The translations under genes and the position numbers were made by a program. A DNA stretch of 64,000 nucleotides from assembly GCA_027307235.1 (NCBI GenBank), contig DAHUXH010000003.1, positions 24,403 through 88,402 of the forward strand. Reading direction: 5' to 3'. Under the pieces are notes generated by a model. The model was not told where the DNA came from. It did no database searches and saw only the letters and a list, made by a program, of their open reading frames with translations. Shown here piece by piece: positions 28,322-36,801 of the stretch; position 1 is the first letter of the stretch, and each line of letters opens with the position of its first letter. Origin of the DNA: Vulcanimicrobiota bacterium (GTDB lineage: Bacteria; Vulcanimicrobiota; Vulcanimicrobiia; Vulcanimicrobiales; Vulcanimicrobiaceae).

Positions 28322-28942
28322 GTGTCGATTGTTGAGCCGTCCGCCGAGCCTCGCCCTCGGTACGATGAAGAAATTCGCCTGATCGCGCAGATTGTGAAGC
28401 AGGCCGACCGGTCTGTGCGGCCGAGTGCGCTCCTCCTCATACTCTGGGGCGGAATCGCTGCGCTGAACGATCTCTGCTTTTACATCTACTACTGGCGGTA
28501 TTTTGTCATCGGACATGCGGCGGCGCCTCGATCGCTGGTCGATTGGACGCCTGTCGGCTATCTATTGCTCTTGGGCGTCTCGATCGGCGCCCTCTTCATG
28601 CAGCGGACGAGCGCGCGTATGACTGTCGTCGATCGGCAACTCGCTGTCACCTTCACCGTGGCGGCGAGCATCGCGTTTATCATCAACACGATCGGCTATC
28701 CGCGTTGGGTGATGGCCGGACCCGACTATGCCATGCTCGGCAACGCGCTCTTTGCGGTTCCAACACTCTCCATAGGGATACAGTATCGGTGCGTGCCGTT
28801 GATTGCGGGCGGAGTTGCGCTGGTCGCGTCGCTGCTGGTGCCGGCATTCGATCCATGGAATGTCAACTTGTATACGTGTATCGGCATGGTGTTCGGTCTC
28901 CTCGTACCCGGCGTCTACTTCGCGGTGCGCCGGCATGCGTGA
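28322..28942 (+). CDS. Multi-pass membrane protein of unknown function
   Basis: 206 aa from GTG 28322, preceded by GAGAGG; an in-frame TTG at 28292 overlaps the operator and is unlikely. About five hydrophobic helices start near residue 35 (LLLILWGGIAALNDLCFYIYY) and end with LVPGVYFAVRRHA, after a charged cytoplasmic N-terminus. No family recognised. Its 3' end overlaps the start of the winged-helix gene by 8 bp, so the two are co-translated. It may be a sensor that acts on the regulator, as in other membrane-protein/regulator pairs, but that is inference. Confidence 0.7.
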   Translation: MSIVEPSAEPRPRYDEEIRLIAQIVKQADRSVRPSALLLILWGGIAALNDLCFYIYYWRYFVIGHAAAPRSLVDWTPVGYLLLLGVSIGALFMQRTSARMTVVDRQLAVTFTVAASIAFIINTIGYPRWVMAGPDYAMLGNALFAVPTLSIGIQYRCVPLIAGGVALVASLLVPAFDPWNVNLYTCIGMVFGLLVPGVYFAVRRHA

Positions 28943-29309
28943 GGGGATGGACGACATCTTTTACTCACGCGTCCGCTTGGCCGTTGTCGCGCATCTGCTC
29001 CAGACGGAATGGGTGTCGTTCACGGACTTGCAGAGCAGCGCCGAGGTGACACGTGGAAATCTTGCTTCACATCTTGCGAAGCTCATCGCGTCCGGTGCGA
29101 TTGAAGAAGACAAGCGCATTGTGAACCAGCGGCCGCTCACGCGGTATCGCCTCACACGCGATGGTCGCGCGGCATTTCTCGAACACATGACGCAGGTGCA
29201 GCGCGTCTTCGAAGCCGTGCGACTCGAGTACGCTGAAGCCGACGCGGCTGCGGCGTCCGGCACCGCGATGAAAAAGATCAAGCGCGCCGTACCGGCAACG
29301 AAACACTAG
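28935..29309 (+). CDS. Winged-helix DNA-binding regulator (HTH_34-like)
   Basis: 124 aa. The pattern VRLAVVAHLL...VSFTDLQSSAEVTRGNLASHLAKLIASG (about residues 13-56) followed by RPLTRYRLTRDGRAAF is that of stand-alone winged-helix regulators (PF13601) that resemble MarR/ArsR proteins. It has an Ala/Glu-rich C-terminal tail. Start is ATG 28935 or 28947; the latter has GAGGGG too close to it. Co-translated with the membrane protein and followed 22 bp later by the TonB-like gene. Likely binds the dyad at 28283. Confidence 0.8.
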   Translation: MREGMDDIFYSRVRLAVVAHLLQTEWVSFTDLQSSAEVTRGNLASHLAKLIASGAIEEDKRIVNQRPLTRYRLTRDGRAAFLEHMTQVQRVFEAVRLEYAEADAAAASGTAMKKIKRAVPATKH

Positions 29310-29331
29310 CCGCTCGAAGGGAAAACCCGTC

Positions 29332-31590
29332 GTGAAAAATACGATTGCGATCGTAGTAGTTTCCTATTGTCTCCTGGCGCTGTTCTCTCGACCGGCCACA
29401 GCGCAGGATGCGGCGATCGTCCTCACCGTCGTCAATGAATCGGGGCAGCCGGTTTCCGGTGCGCTCATCGAGGAGGTCGATGGTCGACAGATGCACGTCC
29501 TCGGCCTATCCGACCGCAACGGGACGCTCGTCGTGCGCGTTGCGCCGCAGACGCATATTCAGGCACGCTCGGGCGACGCGTTCTCCGAGGTTGCGATTGC
29601 CGCGGGCGGCCGGCCGATTCGCTTGACGCTGCGGCTGAAAGTGATCGGCAGCGTCATTGCGAGCGCGAACGGCGCTCGCAAGCATGTCGGCGCGCAAAAT
29701 CCCGCCTCGATCGCGGCCGGCGATGTCGCGAAAGCTCTCGGTTATGTTCCCGGTTATCGCAGCGCAGCCGAAGGTGGCTCGGGACGACAAAGTTTGAACG
29801 GCGTTCCATTGGACCTTCCCGCTGCACCGCCCGGAACGGCGGCGCAGGGAGGCGGCTTTCCAAGCGATCTCGTTGATTCGTTCGACGCCGTGCAGGCCGA
29901 TGACGGATCCTTCGAGCCGGACTATCACCTGTTCGCGCCCACCGAACAGTTCGAGTGGAGTCTGTCGAGCGGCGCGGATGCTCTGCACGGTTCTTCTTGG
30001 AAAGCGACGATGGCGGGGCCGCACGGGAAGCTTCGCTATGCGTTGGAGGCTGCCGGCGGCGGCGATCAGGGCACGCTCGCAGGGATGACGATCGCGGACG
30101 CGAGCGGACTGCGGTACGATCACGGCGACCGTGCTCATCATCTCGACGGCTCGCTCGTCGTGGATGATTCGATCGGTAGCGTCAACCTCGCATTGGTCGG
30201 CGTCGGTTCGCGCCAGGGCAATGCGTACATACTGAACACGAAGCCCGGTGCGATTCTCGAGGGCTTCGGTCCGGGGAACTCGTCGTCTCAGGATTTCGGG
30301 ACTGCCTATCTGCTCGCGACCGCGTCGCGTGGGCGAGATAGCTTCACTGCCATCGACGTTCGCTACAACGGCGGCGGGTTAGACGATCTCGCGCACGCGC
30401 TGCCAACGGGCGCGAATCTGCCGGCACTATCCGGTTACCGGTATTCAGGAAGCTACGATTCCGCAGGGTGGACGCGTGCATTCGGTGCGGCTTCGCTTGC
30501 ACTGTCGTTGGCCACCACAAGCAATCTCTCGACCGGTTTCAGCGGCGGCTTCGCTGGATCGGAGGCATCCGGCGCGCAGACCATGGATGCCTCATATAAG
30601 GTCACGCGTGGACACAACGGGGCGGGCGTATCGCTGCACGCGAGCCAAGGCGAAGGGCCGTTCGCCGAGCGCACCTTGGACGCGAGCGCATTCGAAACAC
30701 GGCGCATCGGGGCGATCGACCTGCGTCTCTCCGTATCCACCGCACAATCTCAAAATATTGAAGCATCCTACGCCACGTCGTACTCGCAGCAACCGGTGCA
30801 AACGGCGCAGCTCGTGTGTAGTCCCGGCACCGCCTCGGTCGTCGGACCATCGCAAACCGGCGATACGCATCCACGCTCCGAAAATGCAATTCTCTCGTTG
30901 TCGCAGACGACCGGCCACGCGACGCTGCGCGGCGGAGCGTTTGTGAGTCGCGTCAGTAACGCCCTGGTGATGGCACAGGTTGCGACTACATCATTCTCGC
31001 CCGCGTACCTGAACGCTCTCGACGGCTTTTTTGCGAGCATCTGTCCCGGCCAGCAGCTTCTGAGTCAGGACGTCTTCGTGCAACGCCTGGAAACCGTGCC
31101 TGCACTCCAGCAAGCGGAATGGTATGTTGACGCTACACGGCGCTTTGGTAGTTTCTCTATCGAAACAACATACGAAACATTCGCTGATGTTCCACGATGC
31201 GCGCGAATGGGGTGCTCAACGGGTCTTGGTGTAACCACGCTGATGTCCGGAACGCAGATTGCGGATGTTCCGTTACATCGCGCGAACGTCGTCGCAGCAT
31301 TCATCGGCAGGACGACGACGCTCGCATTGTCCGGCCGCTTCGTCTCGGCAAATAATGCACAGCGCCTGCCGGGGTATGTCGCCATCGACGCGGGGGCACG
31401 CTTCAGACATGGCTCAGGCGTGCTTGATGCGTCGGTGCAAAATGCGTTCGCGCGCTACGGCGGACGCTTTGTGTCGCCGCAGTATGCCGTCGCGCTTCCG
31501 ACGACAGGGGCACCGTTTGCAACACTCGCAACGCCTGTGCAAACAACGTGGACACTTCGCTACACGATGACCTTCGGCTCACACAATTAA
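29332..31590 (+). CDS. TonB-dependent-receptor-like outer-membrane protein
   Basis: 752 aa. A signal peptide (about 1-24) is followed by a carboxypeptidase-regulatory-like beta domain (about 25-105), a weak plug-like segment (about 110-190) and a long beta-rich barrel to the last strand LRYTMTFGSHN. The family contains receptors for siderophores, glycans and peptides. No TonB box is obvious. It sits in an operon with a membrane protein and regulator upstream and an exported protein 16 bp downstream, so it probably takes up a ligand sensed by that regulator. Confidence 0.75.
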   Translation: MKNTIAIVVVSYCLLALFSRPATAQDAAIVLTVVNESGQPVSGALIEEVDGRQMHVLGLSDRNGTLVVRVAPQTHIQARSGDAFSEVAIAAGGRPIRLTLRLKVIGSVIASANGARKHVGAQNPASIAAGDVAKALGYVPGYRSAAEGGSGRQSLNGVPLDLPAAPPGTAAQGGGFPSDLVDSFDAVQADDGSFEPDYHLFAPTEQFEWSLSSGADALHGSSWKATMAGPHGKLRYALEAAGGGDQGTLAGMTIADASGLRYDHGDRAHHLDGSLVVDDSIGSVNLALVGVGSRQGNAYILNTKPGAILEGFGPGNSSSQDFGTAYLLATASRGRDSFTAIDVRYNGGGLDDLAHALPTGANLPALSGYRYSGSYDSAGWTRAFGAASLALSLATTSNLSTGFSGGFAGSEASGAQTMDASYKVTRGHNGAGVSLHASQGEGPFAERTLDASAFETRRIGAIDLRLSVSTAQSQNIEASYATSYSQQPVQTAQLVCSPGTASVVGPSQTGDTHPRSENAILSLSQTTGHATLRGGAFVSRVSNALVMAQVATTSFSPAYLNALDGFFASICPGQQLLSQDVFVQRLETVPALQQAEWYVDATRRFGSFSIETTYETFADVPRCARMGCSTGLGVTTLMSGTQIADVPLHRANVVAAFIGRTTTLALSGRFVSANNAQRLPGYVAIDAGARFRHGSGVLDASVQNAFARYGGRFVSPQYAVALPTTGAPFATLATPVQTTWTLRYTMTFGSHN

Positions 31591-31606
31591 CGGGGAGAAC
31601 GATGCT

Positions 31607-32251
31607 ATGACCTATGCCTTGATTGCCTTCATGATCGCGGGTGCGACGCTTCATCCTACCGCCGTCCCGGCGCCCGATGCGGTCGCCGCGTACCATTACC
31701 TCTTCACCGGGAATTTCTGGAATAAACAGCTCGTGCATGTCGATCAGACACAGACACTGCAAACATCGGCAGGCAACGTCGAGATGACGCAGCACGATAC
31801 GGCGTCCGGCCGCACGAATGACAGTCATGGTGTGCTGAAATCGGACGGAACGATATCGGTCGGAAATGCAAACGCACCGTCCAATCCATTCGACCCCTAC
31901 AATACGATCGCGTTGCTCACGACGGGCGCTCGTGACTATGCGATGGGAGCGACATGGAGTGCGTCGCTTCCTGTCCAGATCGGCCCGGTCGCGACCGATA
32001 CCACGCTCGTGTCGGTCGATGCCACTGTCGCGGAACGCGACGGAGACACGCTCACGGTCGACGGCAGCGGAAGGACGAGCACGGTTGCGACGTACGGCGA
32101 GTATCAGGACCCAATCGATCTCACCGTACAGGTGGCGGCGCAATTCATTGGCGGGACGTTAGCGCGCGCCGATTACAAGGCCACGGAATACGTTCACGCG
32201 GGACCGCTGAGCCAAACGATGACCTGGACCTGGTCTCTCACTCGGCAGTGA
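31607..32251 (+). CDS. Exported protein of unknown function
   Basis: 214 aa, with a short signal peptide (MTYALIAFMIAGATLHPTA). The mature part is polar and beta-rich with many Thr and Asp residues and no motif I recognise. It follows the TonB-like gene by 16 bp and ends 55 bp before the convergent DUF1842-like gene, so it is the last gene of the operon that starts at 28322. A periplasmic or surface partner of the outer-membrane protein is a reasonable guess. Confidence 0.6.
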   Translation: MTYALIAFMIAGATLHPTAVPAPDAVAAYHYLFTGNFWNKQLVHVDQTQTLQTSAGNVEMTQHDTASGRTNDSHGVLKSDGTISVGNANAPSNPFDPYNTIALLTTGARDYAMGATWSASLPVQIGPVATDTTLVSVDATVAERDGDTLTVDGSGRTSTVATYGEYQDPIDLTVQVAAQFIGGTLARADYKATEYVHAGPLSQTMTWTWSLTRQ

Positions 32252-32306
32252 CGTCGAAGCCCGCCGATGGAGGCTGTGCGGCCTCCATCGGCAGTTCGAC
32301 GTGGTG

Positions 32307-32711
32307 TTAGTTCTGCGGGGTCTGCGATTTCACCGGGACGTTCGAGATGTGATGGTTGAGATACATGAATGATCCAAAGCCGTTCCATGCGTTGTCGACG
32401 TGGAGCAAGCATTCGATCTCGGCCATGAAGCTTCCGATCGCCGGCGGCGGCAACGAATAGAGAAATTGACCGCGGAGAAACGCGACTTTCTGCGTTCCAA
32501 GCGTTTCGACGCGGCCGCACATGGATGGAATTTCGATCGGCGGCGAGCCTGTGGCTTGCGTGATTTGCGCATGGGCATTGATCGTGCCGGTGGGCGCATT
32601 GACGACGCCGGTGATGTGAAGCATCGGTGCGCCCGGCATAGCGGCTCCGACGAGAACGTTGATCAGATACGCACCGATTCCGGTGGTACCGGTCGTAGAT
32701 GTAGCTGCCAT
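32307..32711 (-). CDS. DUF1842-like protein
   Basis: 134 aa with no signal peptide. The pattern GAYLINVLVGAAMPGAPMLHITGVV, TGTINAHAQITQATGSPP and a C-terminal LHVDNAWNGFGSFMYLNHH matches the small beta-sandwich proteins of DUF1842. Function unknown in the family. GGAGACC precedes the ATG. It is the last gene of a minus-strand group of small proteins. Recognition is by pattern only. Confidence 0.55.
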   Translation of the reverse strand: MAATSTTGTTGIGAYLINVLVGAAMPGAPMLHITGVVNAPTGTINAHAQITQATGSPPIEIPSMCGRVETLGTQKVAFLRGQFLYSLPPPAIGSFMAEIECLLHVDNAWNGFGSFMYLNHHISNVPVKSQTPQN

Positions 32712-32864
32712 GGTGGTTGGTCTCCTACTACTGGCGTGCAGACGAGGATGTCACCCGTTTGACCTCGATGAGACCGTCCTGCTGCAGTTGTGAGACCCTC
32801 GGGCAGGCGAGGCGCGGAACCACTTGGGACCAGCACCACGCACTGGACAAGGGCGTCCTTGCAG

Positions 32865-32984
32865 CTACTTCAGCAGCCGCCGAATCCCTAGCAGATAGCC
32901 TGGCGGCGCGATGGTCCGCGCGATGTGACCGAGCGCCTTCTTGCTAGAACTCGCCGGCGGTTTGAGGATGACGTCGTTCTGCAA
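32865..32984 (-). CDS. Candidate 39-aa cationic peptide, TTG start
   Basis: A clean frame of 39 codons begins at TTG 32984, overlaps the last 41 bp of the SRPBCC gene in another frame, and stops at 32865. The product has a polar N-terminus and an amphipathic, Lys/Arg-rich C-terminal half ending GIRRLLK. Third codon positions are mostly G or C, as in real genes here. There is no ribosome site before the TTG, so reinitiation after the SRPBCC stop, or a frameshift extending that gene, are both possible. Too short for the usual ORF lists. Confidence 0.35.
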   Translation of the reverse strand: MQNDVILKPPASSSKKALGHIARTIAPPGYLLGIRRLLK

Positions 32985-33417
32985 ACTGCTTGAGTCGTGA
33001 GAGCGAGTCCGCCGGGCCGTTCACGAGTTCACGCCGCAGAAGAGCGCGCGCGACCATGCGGCGCCATCCCTTGGGAAGGTCGAACGCGCAATGGTAGTTG
33101 ACGCGGCAATGATTTGCGTCGATCGGTACGCAGTTCAAGTCTTCGTGAACGATGATGCCCAACGGAAGATGCACATCCAGTTTGAGTCGATAGCCAACCG
33201 CGTCGATCTCGACGTATTCCATCCGAACCTTCAGGTGAAGAAGACGCGGGCCGGACTCAGCATTGATGACCTGTCCCGCCGCTGCAAGACCGGGAGGATC
33301 GATGTTCTGAATGCGCACATCGAAGAAATCTCCCCACGTCTGTGGATCCGTCAACAGCATCCAGGCAACGTTCACCGGCGCATTGACGAGCGCGGTCGGA
33401 CAAGCGACGTAGTTCAC
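32944..33417 (-). CDS. SRPBCC (START-like) domain protein
   Basis: 157 aa, one START-like ligand-binding domain, with APVNVAWMLLTDPQTWGDFF near the N-terminus and NYHCAFDLPKGW near the C-terminal helix. Such proteins bind hydrophobic ligands or act as cyclases/hydrolases, and the substrate cannot be told from sequence. The GTG start at 33417 is preceded by AGAAGG. It overlaps the candidate 39-aa peptide gene at its 3' end. Confidence 0.75.
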   Translation of the reverse strand: MNYVACPTALVNAPVNVAWMLLTDPQTWGDFFDVRIQNIDPPGLAAAGQVINAESGPRLLHLKVRMEYVEIDAVGYRLKLDVHLPLGIIVHEDLNCVPIDANHCRVNYHCAFDLPKGWRRMVARALLRRELVNGPADSLSRLKQFAERRHPQTAGEF

Positions 33418-33447
33418 GGAACGCCTTCTACTTCCAGACCGGGAAAT

Positions 33448-33585
33448 TCATTGATCGGCTTTGTACGCAGCCCAGCCGCGCGGGAAGAGCATGGCCTCGG
33501 CGGCGGAGCCGTCGTCCATCTCGATGGTTGCCTGATACATGTCGGACGGTTCGCCGGCCATAAGCTGGGTTTTCTTGTCGAGCAT
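33448..33585 (-). CDS. Small protein of 45 aa, unknown function
   Basis: A 45-codon frame from ATG 33585 to TGA 33448 on the minus strand, 30 bp upstream of the SRPBCC gene. The product has a polar/acidic middle (GEPSDMYQATIEMDDGSA) and an aromatic C-terminus (LFPRGWAAYKADQ). A weak GAGG lies about 10 bp upstream. GC-rich third positions support it. It fills the gap between the SRPBCC and phosphoesterase genes. Confidence 0.5.
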   Translation of the reverse strand: MLDKKTQLMAGEPSDMYQATIEMDDGSAAEAMLFPRGWAAYKADQ

Positions 33586-33628
33586 TCGATCGACCTCGAC
33601 GAACGTTGCGCTAACGCTGTTCAGCTAG

Positions 33629-35425
33629 CTAGTACTGCCGATTGCTGTGTATGATGGCGGCCTCCTCACCGGGGACGCGAAATCCGAATCCCGCGGGCAT
33701 GTGGTCTTCGCCGGGGACCTTCTGCGGGTGCAGGCCCAAAGACCGGCAACTCATCGGCGCCGGAATCGTGTTGACGATGGAATCGTCAATTTCAGCTTGC
33801 GAGGCGGGAATCGGAAGTCGAGCGCCGCTCAGGCGATCCATGTCGAAGCCCGCCGTTAAGTCGCCGAGCACCGTATTCGCGTCGCGGGGTCCGTTTGGAA
33901 GGTAGGGGCGCTCGTCCGGAAGCGAGGCCAGCATCGGGAGGTTGAAGAGTGTGTTTGCGAATTTGACCAATGACGAAAGATCAGCTGTTTCCGATACGAC
34001 GCCGGAGTGCGCATAGGGCGAAATGAGCATGAACGGCACGCGAGGACCATCGCCGCACGCATTTTTATCGCTGCATCGCTCGAACGACTTCGGCGGCGCA
34101 TGGTCGTAGAAGCCTCCCGGATCGTCCCACGCGATGATAATGGCTGAGTCTTTCCAGTAGCGGCTGCGCGCGATCGCATTCACGAAGGTCGCGACGAACG
34201 CCTGAGCGATCTGTCGATCGGAATTGCCGACGCCGGGATGATCGTCGTCGCCGCTCGTATTGTCGCGCACGAACGGATCGCGGTTGGCGGATTTCCAGCC
34301 GTAACTATTGTGATTTCCGCCTTTGATATAGAAGATTCCGCTGGATGGGAGCGAGCCCGAGCGCAACGCGCGGAGCATGTCCCTGTCGGAGTGCTCGTTC
34401 TTCCAAAAGACGTCGTTGTTGCGCAGATACGCGAAGTATTGCGGCCCGTTGTGGTGCGCCACATATCCTTCGGCGGCTGGCTTGTCCGGCCCATTGTAGC
34501 CCTCTTGATACCAACCCCACGGGATCGCAGCGCGCCCGCTGCGTGCGACAAACTGCAAATCTTCACGAACTCCGTCCGTGTCGTTCCCGGCTTCGGCATC
34601 GTCTTTGCCTGTCAGCGTGAGCATGAGCGTCGCATAACGCTGGTTGATCTGCGTCTGACTCGTTTTGAACTTTGCCTCACCCTTACTGATCGGAACTTGA
34701 TGAGATCCGGGGACATAGGGGCCGAACGCCGGATCGGCATCGTGGTAGATTTCGTCACCGATGATCCGATTGGGGGGCTGCGCCTTGTCTTCTGGGAATC
34801 TCACTGCCTGCGAGATGCCTTCCTGCGCTGCGATGATTTCGAGCGCATTGGGCGTTGACGGTCCCGTGAATGCTTCGAAAACATGATCGAACAGCGCAAA
34901 ATTGCTGGCGTATTTCCAATAGTAGGGCAGCGTGTCGCAGTCGTAGTGAGCCATGCTCAGCAGGCCGATCTTCTGCGCGTCTTCCGTCGACATCCCATAT
35001 TGACGAAACGCCGCTTCCTGCGAAGCCACAAACTGATCCATATGACCGCCGTTCATAGCTGCCGAAAGGACCTGGCGGGATTGCAGGGGTGTGGCGATAT
35101 CGGTCTCGGTGATTCGAAACGGCGTGACCCATTGTTTTCCGATTGGGTCATATTGACGCAACCCGTGAGATTTGGCTTCCTCGGAAAGCAAGTTATCGGC
35201 ACCGGGGAACGTGCCGAAGTATTCGTCAAAGCTTTCGTTTTCTTCGTAGATGACGAAGACGTGTTTCACTTTCTTGCGCAACGCCGCAAGTTGCGCGCCG
35301 CGCAGATCCCCGATCGTCGTTGAATGTTGGTAGCCGCTTCCGCGCGCCACGTGCGGTATCGCAATGACACTCGCACTCACGGCCACAGTAAGAAGCATTG
35401 CTCCAATGCCCCATGTCCGTTTCAT
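33629..35425 (-). CDS. Secreted phosphoesterase (phospholipase C/acid phosphatase family)
   Basis: 598 aa with a signal peptide (about 1-28). The N-terminal VKHVFVIYEENESFDEYFGTF (family form: hVxxxxENRSFDhYFGT), the later FTGPSTPNALE and the C-terminal IIAWDDPGGFYDHAPP give the metal-binding and nucleophile regions of the phosphoesterase family (PF04185). Members include phospholipases C and acid phosphatases; which one this is cannot be told. It is exported and could scavenge phosphate or act on membrane lipids. It diverges from the AHSA1 gene. The 310 bp between them hold an ECF promoter and no gene. Confidence 0.85.
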   Translation of the reverse strand: MKRTWGIGAMLLTVAVSASVIAIPHVARGSGYQHSTTIGDLRGAQLAALRKKVKHVFVIYEENESFDEYFGTFPGADNLLSEEAKSHGLRQYDPIGKQWVTPFRITETDIATPLQSRQVLSAAMNGGHMDQFVASQEAAFRQYGMSTEDAQKIGLLSMAHYDCDTLPYYWKYASNFALFDHVFEAFTGPSTPNALEIIAAQEGISQAVRFPEDKAQPPNRIIGDEIYHDADPAFGPYVPGSHQVPISKGEAKFKTSQTQINQRYATLMLTLTGKDDAEAGNDTDGVREDLQFVARSGRAAIPWGWYQEGYNGPDKPAAEGYVAHHNGPQYFAYLRNNDVFWKNEHSDRDMLRALRSGSLPSSGIFYIKGGNHNSYGWKSANRDPFVRDNTSGDDDHPGVGNSDRQIAQAFVATFVNAIARSRYWKDSAIIIAWDDPGGFYDHAPPKSFERCSDKNACGDGPRVPFMLISPYAHSGVVSETADLSSLVKFANTLFNLPMLASLPDERPYLPNGPRDANTVLGDLTAGFDMDRLSGARLPIPASQAEIDDSIVNTIPAPMSCRSLGLHPQKVPGEDHMPAGFGFRVPGEEAAIIHSNRQY

Positions 35426-35653
35426 GCTGATTCCCTTCTCGCGAACGAGCCGCGAACGTCTAGTCTTGTGCGAAAAAGTGGAACGCCATGGTAGGCGGGA
35501 GCACTACCGCCGCTGCCCCCGCGCCAGGCGTTCACCCGGCGATCCTCCCAGCCGTTCATTTAGATTTGCGGAAGATAGAATTATGGAAATATTAAGGTGC
35601 CGGACGGCGGTTTGAGACCTGCCCGAGACCTCGACGAACGCTGTGCCTAAAAC

Positions 35654-35680
35654 TGTCCCGAATCGGGCTGTTCATTCGTC
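35654..35680 (+). promoter_or_regulatory. ECF42-type promoter of the AHSA1 gene
   Basis: TGTCCC (35654-35659), 17 bp, then CGTC (35677-35680), about 55 bp upstream of the start at 35736. A site of the same composition and spacing precedes the VOC gene, and after TGTCC both share GAATCG. The published ECF42 target is TGTCGA in the -35 and CGA/TC in the -10, so the match is good apart from the two last -35 bases. Confidence 0.6.
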
Positions 35681-35735
35681 TAGAGAGTGACGTGGATACC
35701 ACGATCGCATCGTTACAGGAAAGGAAGAGAGCAAC

Positions 35736-36149
35736 ATGTCCATTCATAAAGAGGTCGCATTCCCGGCCACGCCGGAGCGGGTCTATGACGTCCTTACCAA
35801 TGGTGAGACCTTCGCCGCCGCCACAGGCAAAGCGGCACTGATCGGAGCTGGCGAAGGCGCCGCGTTCTCGATCTTTAACGGCTATGTCGAAGGCCGCCAG
35901 ATCGAGCTGGTCCCCGGGGAGCGCATCGTCCAAGCCTGGCGTCAGGAAGTTTGGGAACCGGGCGTCTATTCGCTCGTGCGCTTCACGCTCACGCGGGACG
36001 GCGCGGGCACCCGCGTCGACATCGATCAAGACGCCTACCCGCAGGGCGCGTCGCCATTTTTCGAGACCTGGCGCGAGCACCTCGAAACCGGCTGGCCCGT
36101 GTTCTACTTCGAGCCGCTGACGAAGTACTTCGCCGATCAGGCCGCCTAA
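35736..36149 (+). CDS. AHSA1/SRPBCC-domain protein
   Basis: 137 aa, a single Aha1-type START domain: HKEVAFPATPERVYDVLTNG at the N-terminus, YVEGRQIELVPGERIVQAWR mid-way, and a C-terminal GWPVFYFEPL helix. Members bind or convert small hydrophobic molecules, and in many genomes they lie near ECF42 sigma factors. GAAAGGAAGAGA precedes the ATG. An ECF42-like promoter precedes it. The 158 bp to the next gene hold a second such promoter. Confidence 0.85.
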   Translation: MSIHKEVAFPATPERVYDVLTNGETFAAATGKAALIGAGEGAAFSIFNGYVEGRQIELVPGERIVQAWRQEVWEPGVYSLVRFTLTRDGAGTRVDIDQDAYPQGASPFFETWREHLETGWPVFYFEPLTKYFADQAA

Positions 36150-36228
36150 CACGGCTGGTGGCACGCCGACCCTTGGTGGGACCTCAATGCTCACCAAGGG
36201 CGCGGTTGGAGCCGATTATCGGCAACGG

Positions 36229-36255
36229 TGTCCGGAATCGCACCGGTCGAACGTC
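36229..36255 (+). promoter_or_regulatory. ECF42-type promoter of the VOC/DUF899 genes
   Basis: TGTCCG (36229-36234), 17 bp, CGTC (36252-36255). The first 11 bases match the 35654 site at ten positions (TGTCC-x-GAATCG), and downstream of CGTC both have a TGACGTGG segment. It likely drives genes 36308-39255 as one operon, including the sigma factor itself. Confidence 0.6.
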
Positions 36256-36307
36256 AGATAGGTGACGTGGGAGTGCCACGCAGCGTCTAACGAAAGGACA
36301 GAGATCA

Positions 36308-36745
36308 ATGGCAACGGTTATTTTTGGAAACCATTCTTCCGTCCGGGTTCCACGAGAAGATCGCGAGAGTATTCGTACGTTTTACCGCGACGTGCTGGGC
36401 GGCGTCTTCACGGAGGAGGGTGACGACAAAGACGTCCTTCGCATCGGAGACAACTACTACATCGCGTTTCTTTACCAGGATTTCGCCGATGAGAGCGAGT
36501 TCTTACGATCCGGGAAATCGATCTGGTTGGAACTCAAATCCGATAACGTCGAGGAAATGAAGCGAAAAATTCTCGACTTCGGTGTCAGGAAGCTCGATAT
36601 TCCGGACAGCCACCTGTACTTCCAAGCTCCAGGCGGGCAATGCTTCCGTTTGGCTGGCGTCAGCGAAGACCTCTCTATGTACGAGGGAGGTACCGTCGTG
36701 GCAACATCGGCGCCTGCATTTTGGAAGACTTACGATACCCAATAA
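36308..36745 (+). CDS. VOC/glyoxalase-fold protein
   Basis: 145 aa. It has the two-repeat vicinal-oxygen-chelate pattern (VRVPREDRESIRTFYRDVLGG, then WLELKSDNVEEMKRKI and YFQAPGGQCFRL). His and Glu residues typical of metal sites are partly present, so metal binding cannot be judged. Such proteins act in glyoxalase, dioxygenase or antibiotic-binding roles. Transcribed from an ECF42-like promoter with the downstream DUF899 gene. Confidence 0.8.
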   Translation: MATVIFGNHSSVRVPREDRESIRTFYRDVLGGVFTEEGDDKDVLRIGDNYYIAFLYQDFADESEFLRSGKSIWLELKSDNVEEMKRKILDFGVRKLDIPDSHLYFQAPGGQCFRLAGVSEDLSMYEGGTVVATSAPAFWKTYDTQ

Positions 36746-36801
36746 AATTGCTTCCGACTGACTTTTGCCTACCGCACTCCAGAACTCAGGAGGGTTCTAA
36801 G

